Below, piece by piece: positions 52,676-60,914 of a stretch of 64,000 bases of DNA (its first letter is position 1; every line of letters begins with the position of its first letter). A program made the translations under genes and the position numbers. The notes beneath the pieces were generated by a model. The model ran no database searches and was not told where the DNA came from. It saw nothing but the letters and a program-made list of their open reading frames with translations. Source of the DNA: CAVSNH01 sp963729275 (GTDB lineage Bacteria > Actinomycetota > Acidimicrobiia > Acidimicrobiales > RAAP-2); the NCBI GenBank assembly GCA_963729275.1, contig CAVSNH010000013.1:620001-684000 (forward strand). Direction: 5' to 3'.

Positions 52676-54262
52676 ATGCAGATGAGCGGCGCGGCCGCGG
52701 GCGGCCGATCGAGGAACCTCGTCCTGGCCGCGATGATCTTCGCCGTCTCGATGACCTTCATCGACCAGACGATCGTGTCGATCGCCGCCCCGCAGATCCA
52801 GCACGAACTCGGTCTCACCGGTACCGGTGTCCAGTGGGTCATCAACGCCTACCTGCTGTCGCTGGCCGCCCTGTTCGCCTTCGGCGGACGCCTGGCCGAC
52901 ACCGTCGGGCACCGCCGGATGGTGGTGCTCGGCGTCATCGTCTTCGCCGGGTCCTCTGCCATGTGCGGCCTTACGCCCAAGGGCACGTTCAGCGAGGCAT
53001 GGATCGTCGCCTTCCGCGTCCTCCAGGGGGCCGGCGGGGCCATCATGTTCCCGGCCGCCCTGGCCATCGTGGTGGCCACCTTCCCCTTGCGGGATCGCGG
53101 CAAGGCGCTGGCCATCTTCTTCGGCATCGCCGGTGGGCTGACGGCCGTCGGGCCCGTGCTCGGTGGCTACCTCACCCAATGGACGTGGCGGGCCATCTTC
53201 TGGGTCAACATCCCGGTCGCCCTCATCGCCCTCGTCCTCGTCGTCATCTCGCGGCCGCAGTCCGAGTACCGGCCCGCCCGCATGGACTATCGCGGCCTGG
53301 TGCTGATCGCCGCCGGTGTGGGCTTGAGCGTGTTCGGCTTCCAGCAGTCGAGCATCTGGGGTTGGCACAACCCCGCCATCGGCATCTGCATCGCGGCGGG
53401 CGCGATTCTGCTGGTCGTCTTCGCCCGGGTCGAGCTGCGCACCGACTCGCCACTCATGCAGATGCGGATCTTCCGCATCCGCCCGTTCCTGGTGGAGAAC
53501 CTGGTGCTGGGCATCGCCATGCTCACCTTCATCCCTGTCTTCTTCTTCGCCAGCGAGTATGCCCAGATCGCGCTGGGCAAGTCGTCGGCCAACGCCGGCA
53601 TCTACCTGCTGTTCTTCTTCATCGGCTTCGCCGTGGCCGCACAGGTCGGTGGCCGCATGCTCGACCGCATCGGCGCCAAGCGGCCGGTGATGCTCGGATG
53701 CGCCATCGCCGCCGTGGGCTTCTACCTGTGGGCGGGCAAGGCCACGGACCTCAGCCTGAGTGCCCAGGAGTGGTACGTGGTACTGGCCGGAGCGGGCATG
53801 GGCATGATGCTCGGGCCGGCCAGCACCGACGCCGTGAACCGGGCCAGCCGGCTGTCCTATGGGGAAGCAACCGGCATCACCCAGACGGTTCGAAACTATG
53901 CCGCCAGCCTGGGGCTGGCCGTGCTCGGGACCATCCTCCTCGACCGGTTCCGATCCGAGCTCACCGCGTCGTTCATCGGCCAGGGAGTGCCGGCTACCAA
54001 AGCGTCACAGGCGGCCTCGACCGCCGCCCAGGGAGGCCAGGGCGGGGGCGTCGGGGCCATCCCGCACTTCGCTCGCGTCGACTTCGCCCACGCCACCCAG
54101 TCGGTGCTCTACGTGATGGCCGGCATCATGGCCGCAGCCGCTGTTGTCGCCCTGCTCGGCCTGCGTGCCGGTGCCCAAGAGGAGGTCGTCGAGCCGCCCG
54201 ACGAGGCCCTGGCCGGCCCCGCCCAGGCTCGCTCGGCCAGCCCCGCAGACCCGGCCCCGTAA
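52676..54262 (+). CDS. MFS efflux transporter (DHA2 type)
   Basis: A 528-aa, 14-helix antiporter. It has MTFIDQTIVSIAAPQIQHEL, motif A GGRLADTVGHRRMVVLG and GLTAVGPVLGGYLTQWTWRA. The ATG at 52676 follows GAAGGAGG. There is no divergent TetR here, unlike the two exporters upstream. It may instead share the aldo/keto reductase promoter (104-base gap). Its stop lies ten bases from the convergent fucosidase gene. Confidence 0.9.
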   Translation: MQMSGAAAGGRSRNLVLAAMIFAVSMTFIDQTIVSIAAPQIQHELGLTGTGVQWVINAYLLSLAALFAFGGRLADTVGHRRMVVLGVIVFAGSSAMCGLTPKGTFSEAWIVAFRVLQGAGGAIMFPAALAIVVATFPLRDRGKALAIFFGIAGGLTAVGPVLGGYLTQWTWRAIFWVNIPVALIALVLVVISRPQSEYRPARMDYRGLVLIAAGVGLSVFGFQQSSIWGWHNPAIGICIAAGAILLVVFARVELRTDSPLMQMRIFRIRPFLVENLVLGIAMLTFIPVFFFASEYAQIALGKSSANAGIYLLFFFIGFAVAAQVGGRMLDRIGAKRPVMLGCAIAAVGFYLWAGKATDLSLSAQEWYVVLAGAGMGMMLGPASTDAVNRASRLSYGEATGITQTVRNYAASLGLAVLGTILLDRFRSELTASFIGQGVPATKASQAASTAAQGGQGGGVGAIPHFARVDFAHATQSVLYVMAGIMAAAAVVALLGLRAGAQEEVVEPPDEALAGPAQARSASPADPAP

Positions 54263-54272
54263 TGCCCGCTGC

Positions 54273-55748
54273 CTACTGGGTGGCGCATGCCGGCCGGGCG
54301 CCGGTCCCGAGGTGGAGGACATGGACGGCCGAGACGCGGACACGCTCGGGGAGGGTGACCGTGAGCCCTCGATCGGAGGCGCCCCACAGGAGAGCCTGGT
54401 CGAGGCCGAGCAACCGGACGTCGGTGACCAGTCCAGCGTCGATCCCAGGGACCGAGAAGGTGCCAGAGCCCGGGAGGCCCAGGAGCAACGCGTAGACGGC
54501 CCCTTGGCGCTGGGTGAAGCGCACCGGGGTGCCCTCCGAGGTGGTCGATTGGGCCATGTCCCACGGCCGGCTGCCGATGATGGCCTCGCCGTTCACCGAC
54601 ATCCACTCCCCCAGGCCGCGGAGCGGCACCTGTTGCTCCTCTGGAAAGGTTCCGTCCGGGCGCGGGCCGATACCGATGAGCAGGTTCCCGTTCTTGCTGA
54701 CGATGTCGACGAAGGAGCGGATGAGGTCCGTGGCGTTCACCATGTCCTCCGGGCGCTCGTTCCGGTTGGCTCCGAACGAATGGCCGATGCCCCGGGTCGC
54801 CTCCCATTTCTTCGTGACGATGTCATCGAACCGGGTGTACTCGGGGGTGGTGAAGTCGTAGTGATGGGCAGCCGGGAAGGTCAGCGTCTTCCGTCTCTCC
54901 GGGAGTACGGGCCACAGCCACTCGATCACCGCACCCGCGCCCCGAACAACGCCGTCCGTGATGCGGTTGCGGGGAAGGGCGGATTCCATCCAGCGGTCGT
55001 TCACCAGCCCGTCGTCGACGGTGTTGTAGTAATGGGCGAAGAGCTCGGCCAGGTTGCCGCCACTCGGCCAGCCGATGTCGTTCCAGAGCACCGAGGGCCG
55101 GTAGTGGTCGATGAGCTCGCGGAGCTGGCCGGAGGCGTACCGCCGGTAAGCATCATCGTGGGGGACGGCCAAAACGGCGTCCGCAGCACTGGAGAGAACC
55201 ACGCCGTTGAAGGGCCAGTCATAACCCCCCGAGTAGTAGAGGCCCATCCGCATGCCGGCGGCCCGCACCGATACCGCCAGCTCCCCGACCAGGTCTCGAC
55301 GGCTGTGGTACCGGCCCTTGACCGGGTGGTCGAGAGCCGAGGGCCACAGCGCGTAGCCGTCGTGGTGCTTGGTGGTCAGCACCACATAGCCTGCGCCGGC
55401 TTGGCGGCAGATCCGGCTCAGTCCGTCGAGGTTGGCCGCCGACGACTCGTCATCGAAGGTGATGGCGAAGTTGTCGTAGGGGAAGTCGGCACCGTAGGTC
55501 TCGCGGTGGTGCCGCCAGGTAGAGCTTCCCCTGATCTGCATGCTGTTGAGGTACCACTCGGCGTAGGGGTTCTCGCGCAGCATCACCCTCGGGCCGCGCG
55601 ACCTCAACAGCTGTTGTATGTCCTCGACCTGAGGTGCCCAGCCGGGGACCGAGTACGGGCCCCAGTGCAGGAAGACCCCGAGCTTCGCATCGTCGTACCA
55701 GGCCGGTAGGGCATGGGTGGCGAGCGAGTCCCACGAGGACTCGAACAC
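54273..55748 (-). CDS. GH29 alpha-L-fucosidase
   Basis: Retaining glycosidase, 491 aa. GH29 hallmarks are present: WYDDAKLGVFLHWGPYSVPG, the LTTKHHDGYALWPSALDHP double-His segment, and the nucleophile Asp in PSVLWNDIGWPSGGN (about residue 222). The C-terminal beta domain is also there (SGTFSVPGIDAGLVTDVRLL). No signal peptide is seen, so cytoplasmic hydrolysis of imported fucosides is likely. The GTG start lies 12 bases after a cold-shock gene on the same strand, an odd neighbour, so read-through control is possible. Confidence 0.9.
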   Translation of the reverse strand: MFESSWDSLATHALPAWYDDAKLGVFLHWGPYSVPGWAPQVEDIQQLLRSRGPRVMLRENPYAEWYLNSMQIRGSSTWRHHRETYGADFPYDNFAITFDDESSAANLDGLSRICRQAGAGYVVLTTKHHDGYALWPSALDHPVKGRYHSRRDLVGELAVSVRAAGMRMGLYYSGGYDWPFNGVVLSSAADAVLAVPHDDAYRRYASGQLRELIDHYRPSVLWNDIGWPSGGNLAELFAHYYNTVDDGLVNDRWMESALPRNRITDGVVRGAGAVIEWLWPVLPERRKTLTFPAAHHYDFTTPEYTRFDDIVTKKWEATRGIGHSFGANRNERPEDMVNATDLIRSFVDIVSKNGNLLIGIGPRPDGTFPEEQQVPLRGLGEWMSVNGEAIIGSRPWDMAQSTTSEGTPVRFTQRQGAVYALLLGLPGSGTFSVPGIDAGLVTDVRLLGLDQALLWGASDRGLTVTLPERVRVSAVHVLHLGTGARPACATQ

Positions 55749-55760
55749 TTGTGGGGGCGC

Positions 55761-55964
55761 CTACGTCGCCCGCACGTTCTGTGCTTCGGGCCCCTTGCGC
55801 CCGTCGGCCACGTCGAACTCGACCGATTGGCCTTCGTCGAGGCTCTTGAAGCCGTCTCCCGAGATGTTCGAGTAGTGGACGAAGACGTCTTTGCCGCCGT
55901 CGGAGGGAGTGATGAACCCAAAACCCTTATCGCTGTTGAAGAACTTCACCGTTCCTGTTGCCAT
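55761..55964 (-). CDS. cspA: Cold-shock protein, CspA family
   Basis: A 67-aa single-stranded nucleic-acid-binding OB-fold protein. RNP1 is KGFGFITP and RNP2 is VFVHYSNI, in the usual GTVKFFNSDKGFGFI context. It acts as an RNA chaperone at low temperature or under stress. The upstream region 55965-56044 is AT-rich with GCGCAACCGCGC and an A-run on the coding strand, compatible with a structured cspA leader. It is last before the fucosidase in a run of minus-strand genes. Confidence 0.95.
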   Translation of the reverse strand: MATGTVKFFNSDKGFGFITPSDGGKDVFVHYSNISGDGFKSLDEGQSVEFDVADGRKGPEAQNVRAT

Positions 55965-56026
55965 GATTTTGATCTGCTCTCGTTTCTTTCTTGTCTAGTG
56001 CGCGGTTGCGCTCTTTTTTTCTCGTG

Positions 56027-56041
56027 CCGTTCGAAGAACGG
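56027..56041 (-). other. Small hairpin between the cysteine-rich gene and the cspA leader
   Basis: CCGTTC and GAACGG pair with a three-base loop four bases after the TAG stop of the upstream gene. An A-run, not a U-run, follows on the transcribed strand, so it is not a standard terminator. It may be part of the cold-shock leader structure. Confidence 0.35.
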
Positions 56042-56044
56042 ACA

Positions 56045-56335
56045 CTAGTGCTTCAGCTCCTTGAAGGCCTTTCCGCACGCCGAGGCTTCACCGGCCTCGC
56101 CAAACACCCGGCATCGCTCGTCGTCACACCATCCCAGAGTCCGGTGGCGGTCCACGACCTCCTCGGCATGCTCATCGCACAGCACCACGTCGGGCAAGAC
56201 GGCGATGACGGAGAACGACGGGTCTCCTGAGTCGGCTCCCCGGGCCAGCGTGCGCCGGGGCGGGTCCATCGTCACGGAGCCCTCCTCGCCGCAGATGATG
56301 CAGGTCGAGATGGTCGTGGTTTCGTCGTCGGTCAC
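56045..56335 (-). CDS. Small cysteine-rich, probably zinc-binding protein
   Basis: About 96 aa. CIICGEEG near the start, VVLCDEHAEEVVDRH in the middle and WCDDERCRVFGEAGEASACG at the end give six Cys plus His, a likely double zinc knuckle. No named family is recognised. The GTG at 56335 is chosen because it starts just ahead of the conserved-looking part; the frame remains open to 56485, inside the previous gene. It lies between a small basic protein and cspA on the same strand, so a role in the same stress response is conceivable. Confidence 0.6.
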   Translation of the reverse strand: MTDDETTTISTCIICGEEGSVTMDPPRRTLARGADSGDPSFSVIAVLPDVVLCDEHAEEVVDRHRTLGWCDDERCRVFGEAGEASACGKAFKELKH

Positions 56336-56384
56336 GGGAGGGGCGCTCGCAATCTCACCGTCGCCCGGATCATCAGTTCGGAGC

Positions 56385-56657
56385 TCATTTGGCGAGCCGC
56401 TCGATCTGCTCGAGTTGCTTGCGAATGTGCTCGCGCCGCTCTTCGGACTCCTCGAGCGAGAGGCGACCGGCTTCGACGGCGCCATGGAGTGCGGCCAGCT
56501 CTTCGATGAGCTCGGCCTCGCTCACGTCGACGGGCTCGGTGCTCTCGTCGGGCTCGACGGCCCGTCGGGCCGCCCGCCGCTCCTCCTTCGCTCGGGCCTT
56601 CTCCCGCTTCTGCTGTTGGACGTTGCGTTTTCCAATGGTCGTGCGCGGGCGAGTCAT
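56385..56657 (-). CDS. Small basic coiled-coil protein
   Basis: 90 aa. The N-terminal half is Arg/Lys-rich (TIGKRNVQQQKREKARAKEE then RRAARRA), and the C-terminal half is an acidic amphipathic helix (LIEELAALHGAVEAGRLSLE, REHIRKQLEQIERLAK). This could bind nucleic acid or ribosomes through its basic arm. The ATG at 56657 follows ACAGGAGGACATGG, a strong ribosome site. Similar small proteins occur beside cold-shock genes in actinobacteria, but no function is established here. Confidence 0.7.
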   Translation of the reverse strand: MTRPRTTIGKRNVQQQKREKARAKEERRAARRAVEPDESTEPVDVSEAELIEELAALHGAVEAGRLSLEESEERREHIRKQLEQIERLAK

Positions 56658-56706
56658 CCATGTCCTCCTGTGGCTCCGAGCAGGCGTCGTGACGTTGACG
56701 GGCTGC

Positions 56707-57654
56707 TCATGGTGCGGAGCGCCGGGCCAGCTGCGCAGGTGACGGCCACCGGACGTGCCACGCCCAGCCCAATCCCTCGAACACTCGCAGCACTTCGGCC
56801 GAGGGGTCCAATTGGCCGCGGTCGCACCCATGTCGGGCAAGGGCGGGGAAGGCGTGATGTGAGTTGTGCCAGGAATCACCGAAGCTCACGATGGACAGCC
56901 ACGAGACGTTGCCGCTGTGATCGCCCGTTCGGTACGGCCTCTTGCCGAACATGTGACCTAGGGAGTTGACACTCCAGGTCACATGGTGCAACAAGGCGAT
57001 GCGCACCGCGCCTGCCCAGATGAGAGCCAGGAAGGCACCGGCCAGGGTGCGGGTCACCGCCCATCCGAGCCCGAAGGGCACGGCCAGTGACACCACCATC
57101 CACAACGGCACCAGCCTCGATATCGTCACCACGTCCGGGTCGGCAAGAAGGTCACGGCTCCAACGGGCAGGGCTGGATTCTGGGGCCGAGAAGAGCCACC
57201 CCACGTGGGCGTGAAACAACCCGCGCAAGTGCTGGAAGGCGCCAGGGTCCGTATTCCACGGCGAATGCGGGTCGCCCGGCCGGTCGGCGTAGAGGTGGTG
57301 ACGGCGATGGTGGGAGACCCAGCTGACCACCGAGCCCTCCCAAGCCAGGGAGCCGGCAACCGCCAGCGCGATCCGCAGACCGCGCCGGGCACGAAAGCTC
57401 CGGTGGGTGAACAGGCGATGGAACCCAAGGGAGATGCCCAGTCCCGTGACGACGTAGAGGGTCACTCCCAGGCCGAGGTCGAACCACCCGATCCCGTGAT
57501 GCCAGTACCGTCCGGCGGCCAACACCAGGGCCACCAGCGGAACAACCACGACGACAATGGTGAGCAAACGATCCCACCACCGCGTCACCGCGACCGGGTC
57601 GGGCTGGGCCGCCGGCGCCGAGGTGTCCGACTCGAGGATGGTGCCGGCCGTCAT
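56707..57654 (-). CDS. Membrane acyl-CoA delta-9-type fatty acid desaturase
   Basis: A di-iron membrane desaturase, 315 aa with four main hydrophobic segments. All three histidine boxes are present: GFHRLFTHRSF, VSHHRRHHLYAD and WHNSHHAFP. It introduces a double bond into acyl chains and so controls membrane fluidity. The ATG at 57654 begins MTAGTILESD. It lies downstream of a sigma factor and upstream of small genes and cspA on one strand, consistent with cold adaptation. Confidence 0.93.
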   Translation of the reverse strand: MTAGTILESDTSAPAAQPDPVAVTRWWDRLLTIVVVVVPLVALVLAAGRYWHHGIGWFDLGLGVTLYVVTGLGISLGFHRLFTHRSFRARRGLRIALAVAGSLAWEGSVVSWVSHHRRHHLYADRPGDPHSPWNTDPGAFQHLRGLFHAHVGWLFSAPESSPARWSRDLLADPDVVTISRLVPLWMVVSLAVPFGLGWAVTRTLAGAFLALIWAGAVRIALLHHVTWSVNSLGHMFGKRPYRTGDHSGNVSWLSIVSFGDSWHNSHHAFPALARHGCDRGQLDPSAEVLRVFEGLGWAWHVRWPSPAQLARRSAP

Positions 57655-58035
57655 TGCGGCACCCGGTCCACGAGGTCCAGGTGGCCACCATGATCCACGA
57701 TCGAATGGGGTCGGGCAGGCGGGAAGGTGCTGTCGAAAGCGTCGGTGCGCCGGGCAATTGGCGCGCAAACCCCTACATCGAAAAAGGGAGGGATTGCCGG
57801 AACTCCGTTCGAGTTGCAGGAGGCCAACTCGGTCACTAACTCGAACGGGCCACGCCGGCTGCGTGCCGACTGTCACAACCAATCTACCACGGGAACGGTG
57901 ATTCCCCATGCCGTGCCGCTCTTGGTCCACCTTGGACGAGTGTGCCCTGCTCACGCGGTGAGATCGCCCGATCGCTTCAGATCCCAGCCGGGCACGACTC
58001 GTCGGCGGCTCAGGTCCCGCACCATCCTCAAGCCG
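57655..58035. other. 381-base gap with a long inverted repeat
   Basis: No supported gene. The main structure is a perfect 11-bp inverted repeat, CCGTTCGAGTT (57805-57815) and AACTCGAACGG (57838-57848), with a 22-base loop. It lies downstream of the sigma-factor gene and about 150 bases upstream of the desaturase start. It could end the first transcript or regulate the second. The desaturase promoter must lie here if it is not read through from the sigma gene. Confidence 0.45.
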
Positions 58036-58977
58036 TCACCCGTCCAGGAGGTCGTGAGCGCTGTTGGCCACGCTCGGGTGTCGCAGTTTCGACATGGCTT
58101 TGGCCTCGATCTGGCGGATCCGCTCTCGAGTGAGATGGAAGCGCTCGCCGATCTCCTCCAGCGTCTGAGGCTCACCCTGATCGAGTCCGAACCGAAGACG
58201 GAGAACGGCCGTCTCGCGGTCGTCGAGGGGTTCCAGCAACCGACCGACCTCGTCAGACATCACGCTGGCAAGAGCATGATCAAACGGCGAAACTGCGTTG
58301 GCGTCAGCCAGGACGATGTCACCCAGCGAGCTGTCACTGTCCTCGGCGAGCGGGGCGGACAAAGACAGCGGCTCGAAACGCCATTCCATTGCTTCGACCA
58401 ACTCGCTCCGCGACATCATGGACTCGGCGGCCAGCTCGTCCAAGGTCGGCGCACGCCCCAGTCGCACCGCCAGGAACGATTGCGCATGCCGGATCCTCAC
58501 CAATTTGTCGGTGGCGTTGACGGGGAGCCGGATAGTTCGTCCGGCGTTGGCGATGCCGCGGTTGATGGCCTGGCGGATCCACCAAGTCGCATACGTCGAG
58601 AACTTGAACCCCTTGCGCCACTCGAACTTCTCGACGGCGTGGATCAATCCCATGTTGCCGTCTTGGACGAGGTCGAGCAGTGACAGGCCGGGTGCCTGAT
58701 AGCGCCGGGCGATGGAGACCACGAGTCGCAGGTTGGCTCGGACGAAAGCCTGGCGCGCTTCGTCGCCCTCGAGCACGAGCCGACGCCATTCGTTCCGCTT
58801 GGCGCGGGACGTCCGGCGCGTCGCCTGCTCCAAAGAGGTCGCCGCCTCGCAACCGACTTCGATGGCCTTGGCCAGGCGGACCTCGTCGTCTTTGGTGAGG
58901 AGAGAGTACGACCCGATCTCGGAGAGGTAGACCTTTACGATGTCGTCGTCAGCGGCGGCTGGACGGCTCTGTGCCAT
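58036..58977 (-). CDS. Group 2 RNA polymerase sigma-70 factor
   Basis: A 313-aa primary-like sigma factor with regions 1.2 (DDIVKVYLSEIGSYSLLTKD), 2 (FVRANLRLVVSIARRYQAPG, LLDLVQDGNMGLIHAVEKFE, FSTYATWWIRQAI), 3 and 4 (LDDRETAVLRLRFGLDQGEP, LEEIGERFHLTRERIRQIEA). It lacks the long acidic region 1.1 of the housekeeping factor, hence group 2 (HrdA/SigB-like stationary or stress type). It lies between a cold-shock gene and the desaturase, so control of a stress regulon including these genes is a fair inference. Confidence 0.93.
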   Translation of the reverse strand: MAQSRPAAADDDIVKVYLSEIGSYSLLTKDDEVRLAKAIEVGCEAATSLEQATRRTSRAKRNEWRRLVLEGDEARQAFVRANLRLVVSIARRYQAPGLSLLDLVQDGNMGLIHAVEKFEWRKGFKFSTYATWWIRQAINRGIANAGRTIRLPVNATDKLVRIRHAQSFLAVRLGRAPTLDELAAESMMSRSELVEAMEWRFEPLSLSAPLAEDSDSSLGDIVLADANAVSPFDHALASVMSDEVGRLLEPLDDRETAVLRLRFGLDQGEPQTLEEIGERFHLTRERIRQIEAKAMSKLRHPSVANSAHDLLDG

Positions 58978-59074
58978 TGCCTCGATCGTCGACGATCATG
59001 AGTGGACGTGGCCGTCTTGGGAAACGGCGGTTTGGCGTACGACACGATCATTCGATCGTGTCCGGGCTCCGGAT

Positions 59075-59278
59075 TCAGACGCCACGCACGGATTTCGCTT
59101 GAGGTCCCTTGGCGCCGCTCTCGGACTCGAACTGCACACGTTGCCCTTCGGCAAGTTCCCGATATCCTGCACCGTCGATCGCCGAGAAGTGGACGAAGAC
59201 GTCAGGGGTCTCGTCATCCGGCGCGATGAAGCCGTAGCCCTTCGACGCATTGAACCATTTAACGGTTCCCTCGGGCAC
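59075..59278 (-). CDS. Second cold-shock protein, CspA family
   Basis: 67 aa with RNP1 KGYGFIAP and RNP2 VFVHFSAI in the frame GTVKWFNASKGYGF. It differs from the other Csp here at many surface positions (EGQRVQFESESGAKGPQAKS). The GTG at 59278 is preceded by GAGG at suitable distance; a GTG at 59299 is in frame too. It is first of a seven-gene minus-strand run. The region upstream is AT-richer (about 59296-59330), where its promoter should be. Confidence 0.93.
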   Translation of the reverse strand: MPEGTVKWFNASKGYGFIAPDDETPDVFVHFSAIDGAGYRELAEGQRVQFESESGAKGPQAKSVRGV

Positions 59279-59770
59279 GATGTTGCCTCGTTTCTCCACG
59301 CAAATATGCTTCTTGCGGAAGACAAGGTGTCAGCCGGCAACGACGTACGGCCTGCGTGATGCGCCGAGCGTTCGACACCAGCCTACACCCCACCTGGAAG
59401 GATGCCGCCCAAGCTGCCGGCCTTCACGACGACAGATTGGGAGCCAGCGCACGTCTCCTGTGCCGGTCGCGACGACTGCTGTAGTACGGTCCGGGTTGCT
59501 CGGTTCGATCACGCAGATCGAGCTTCCGACGATTCGCATCGGATGGCCGGTACGCGAATGCGTGGCAGGAAAGGCCCTCCATGTCGTCCGCACACCCACG
59601 CGGTCCGTCGCCCCGAGCCGGGCATCGTCGGACCGGAACACCGACCTGCGTCGGCGCCGATTCTCCACTCGACTCCCTCGCTCTGGCCCGTTCATCGAGA
59701 GATTCCGGCACCGAAGCTCGAGAGAAAGCCCCGTTCAGGGCCAAGCCCGAGCCCCGGGTGGCGGTCCACA
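59279..59770. other. 492-base stretch without a supported gene
   Basis: Several overlapping frames are open, as expected in GC-rich DNA, but none shows a recognisable domain or a good ribosome site. It must contain the divergent promoters for the cold-shock gene (minus) and the small basic protein at 59771 (plus). Confidence 0.4.
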
Positions 59771-60172
59771 ATGGCTAAGGGCGGCGGCTCGAGGAAGCGG
59801 TCCACCAACAGTCACTCCGAACCACGGGCGCCTCGGGAGCGATCGGAGCATCGCCGCCCCAAGTCGGGTGCCACCGTCGACCGGGAAGCGCTCGAGCTCC
59901 GAGAACGGGGCGCCTCGTACTCGGCAATCGCCCGGAGTCTGGAGCTGCGCCGCGCCGTCGATGCGCACCGTGCCTTCATCCGGGCGTTGCAGGGCATGAG
60001 CGGTGAAGAGCGCGTCCGGCTGACCGGGAACGAAGAGCGCCGACTCGACGAGCTCGAGACCCGCATCCGGGAGCGAGACGCCGGCAAACCCGAGAAGATC
60101 GCCCGTCGCATCGAGGCGGTCGGCCAACTGCGTGCCGCCTTGCAGCCGGCGGCCGGAGCCGACCTGCCCTAG
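59771..60172 (+). CDS. Small basic protein of unknown function
   Basis: 133 aa with an Arg/Lys-rich disordered N terminus (SRKRSTNSHSEPRAPRERSE) and a helical body containing an HTH-like piece, ALELRERGASYSAIARSLEL, then RRAVDAHRAFIRALQG and a charged C-terminal helix. A nucleic-acid-binding role is likely from composition. No family could be named. The ATG at 59771 is the first sensible start. Confidence 0.6.
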   Translation: MAKGGGSRKRSTNSHSEPRAPRERSEHRRPKSGATVDREALELRERGASYSAIARSLELRRAVDAHRAFIRALQGMSGEERVRLTGNEERRLDELETRIRERDAGKPEKIARRIEAVGQLRAALQPAAGADLP

Positions 60173-60223
60173 CCGGCCGACATCCTCCGGGCTCGGACGC
60201 TCTGCGCCGGAGCCACGTCCGAC

Positions 60224-60490
60224 TCAGTCGCCGTCGACGATACGAATGTGGGAGCGGCTGGACGCCCGGACCACCTCGTCGTCGGTCAACCGGTGGGGTT
60301 GGGACCGGATCAGGGGCATGCCGAGTGGTGTGGTCGGTCGAGAGGCCGCCAGATAGGCCTTCACTCGGAGGACAAGATCAGCCAGCTGCCGTCCGTCTTC
60401 GTCGTCGTCGCAGGCGTTCGAGGCCCCTTCCAGCACTGCGGCCACCTCTCGTAGGAGATCGAGACCGGTCGTTCCTCCGGAGGGCGTCAT
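60224..60490 (-). CDS. Small hypothetical protein
   Basis: 88 aa if started at ATG 60490: an acidic helix (LDLLREVAAVLEGASNACDD, LADLVLRVKAYLAASRP) followed by a short basic tail. No good ribosome site and no known family, so both start and reality are uncertain. It is convergent with the gene ending at 60172. Confidence 0.4.
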   Translation of the reverse strand: MTPSGGTTGLDLLREVAAVLEGASNACDDDEDGRQLADLVLRVKAYLAASRPTTPLGMPLIRSQPHRLTDDEVVRASSRSHIRIVDGD

Positions 60491-60914
60491 CGAAGGACGG
60501 CCGGCTCGGAGCGCCTGGCGCTCGGGTCCGACGGCAGGAGCGGATGATGCGATCTCAGGATGGCCGGCCGCGGAATCGCCCATGGGAAAAGGCCATGCTG
60601 CGGAGCTCGGTGTGGTCCCATGTCGGGACACTCGGTCCTGTCCCCGTCAGCGGAGACGCTAGGTCCAAGGTGAACCGGGGCCAGGCTACACACCACCCTG
60701 TCCGCGGCCAGTGCGGCCCGTGGGTAGTGCGGCCGGGGGCCGGTTCCCGATGATGAGCGCCGGGCCAGGCGCCGGTGTCGTCCCCGCCAGAGGGACCTCA
60801 CCCCGGGGTAACCCATGGGTAAGTGGCTTCTGGCCAACGAGCGTCAGGCGGCCCCGGCCCTGGTGGCCGGCCCCGGTGGCTAAGGAAGGGGCTGCTCATG
60901 CCGATATTGACCTG
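60491..60914. other. 424-base divergent intergenic region before the GGDEF gene
   Basis: No supported gene. Two adjacent palindromes, CCCCGGGG (60801-60808) and ACCCATGGGT (60811-60820), lie about 95 bases before the chosen cyclase start and could be a regulator site. No c-di-GMP riboswitch consensus was recognised. Confidence 0.35.

Noticed and set aside
54144..55709. 521-codon plus-strand frame opposite the fucosidase
   Set aside because: The minus strand encodes a complete GH29 enzyme; the plus-strand frame has no family features.
56014..56041. Intrinsic terminator with T-run
   Set aside because: The T-run precedes the hairpin on the plus strand and becomes an A-run on the transcribed minus strand, so it cannot act as a Rho-independent terminator for either neighbour.
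59250..59999. Open frames across the gap between the second cold-shock gene and the 133-aa protein
   Set aside because: Several frames are open at once, no ribosome site or family signature supports any of them, and one simply runs on into the 133-aa gene out of frame.
60491..60914. Possible c-di-GMP riboswitch before the GGDEF gene
   Set aside because: The conserved GEMM core elements were not found; only short palindromes are present.
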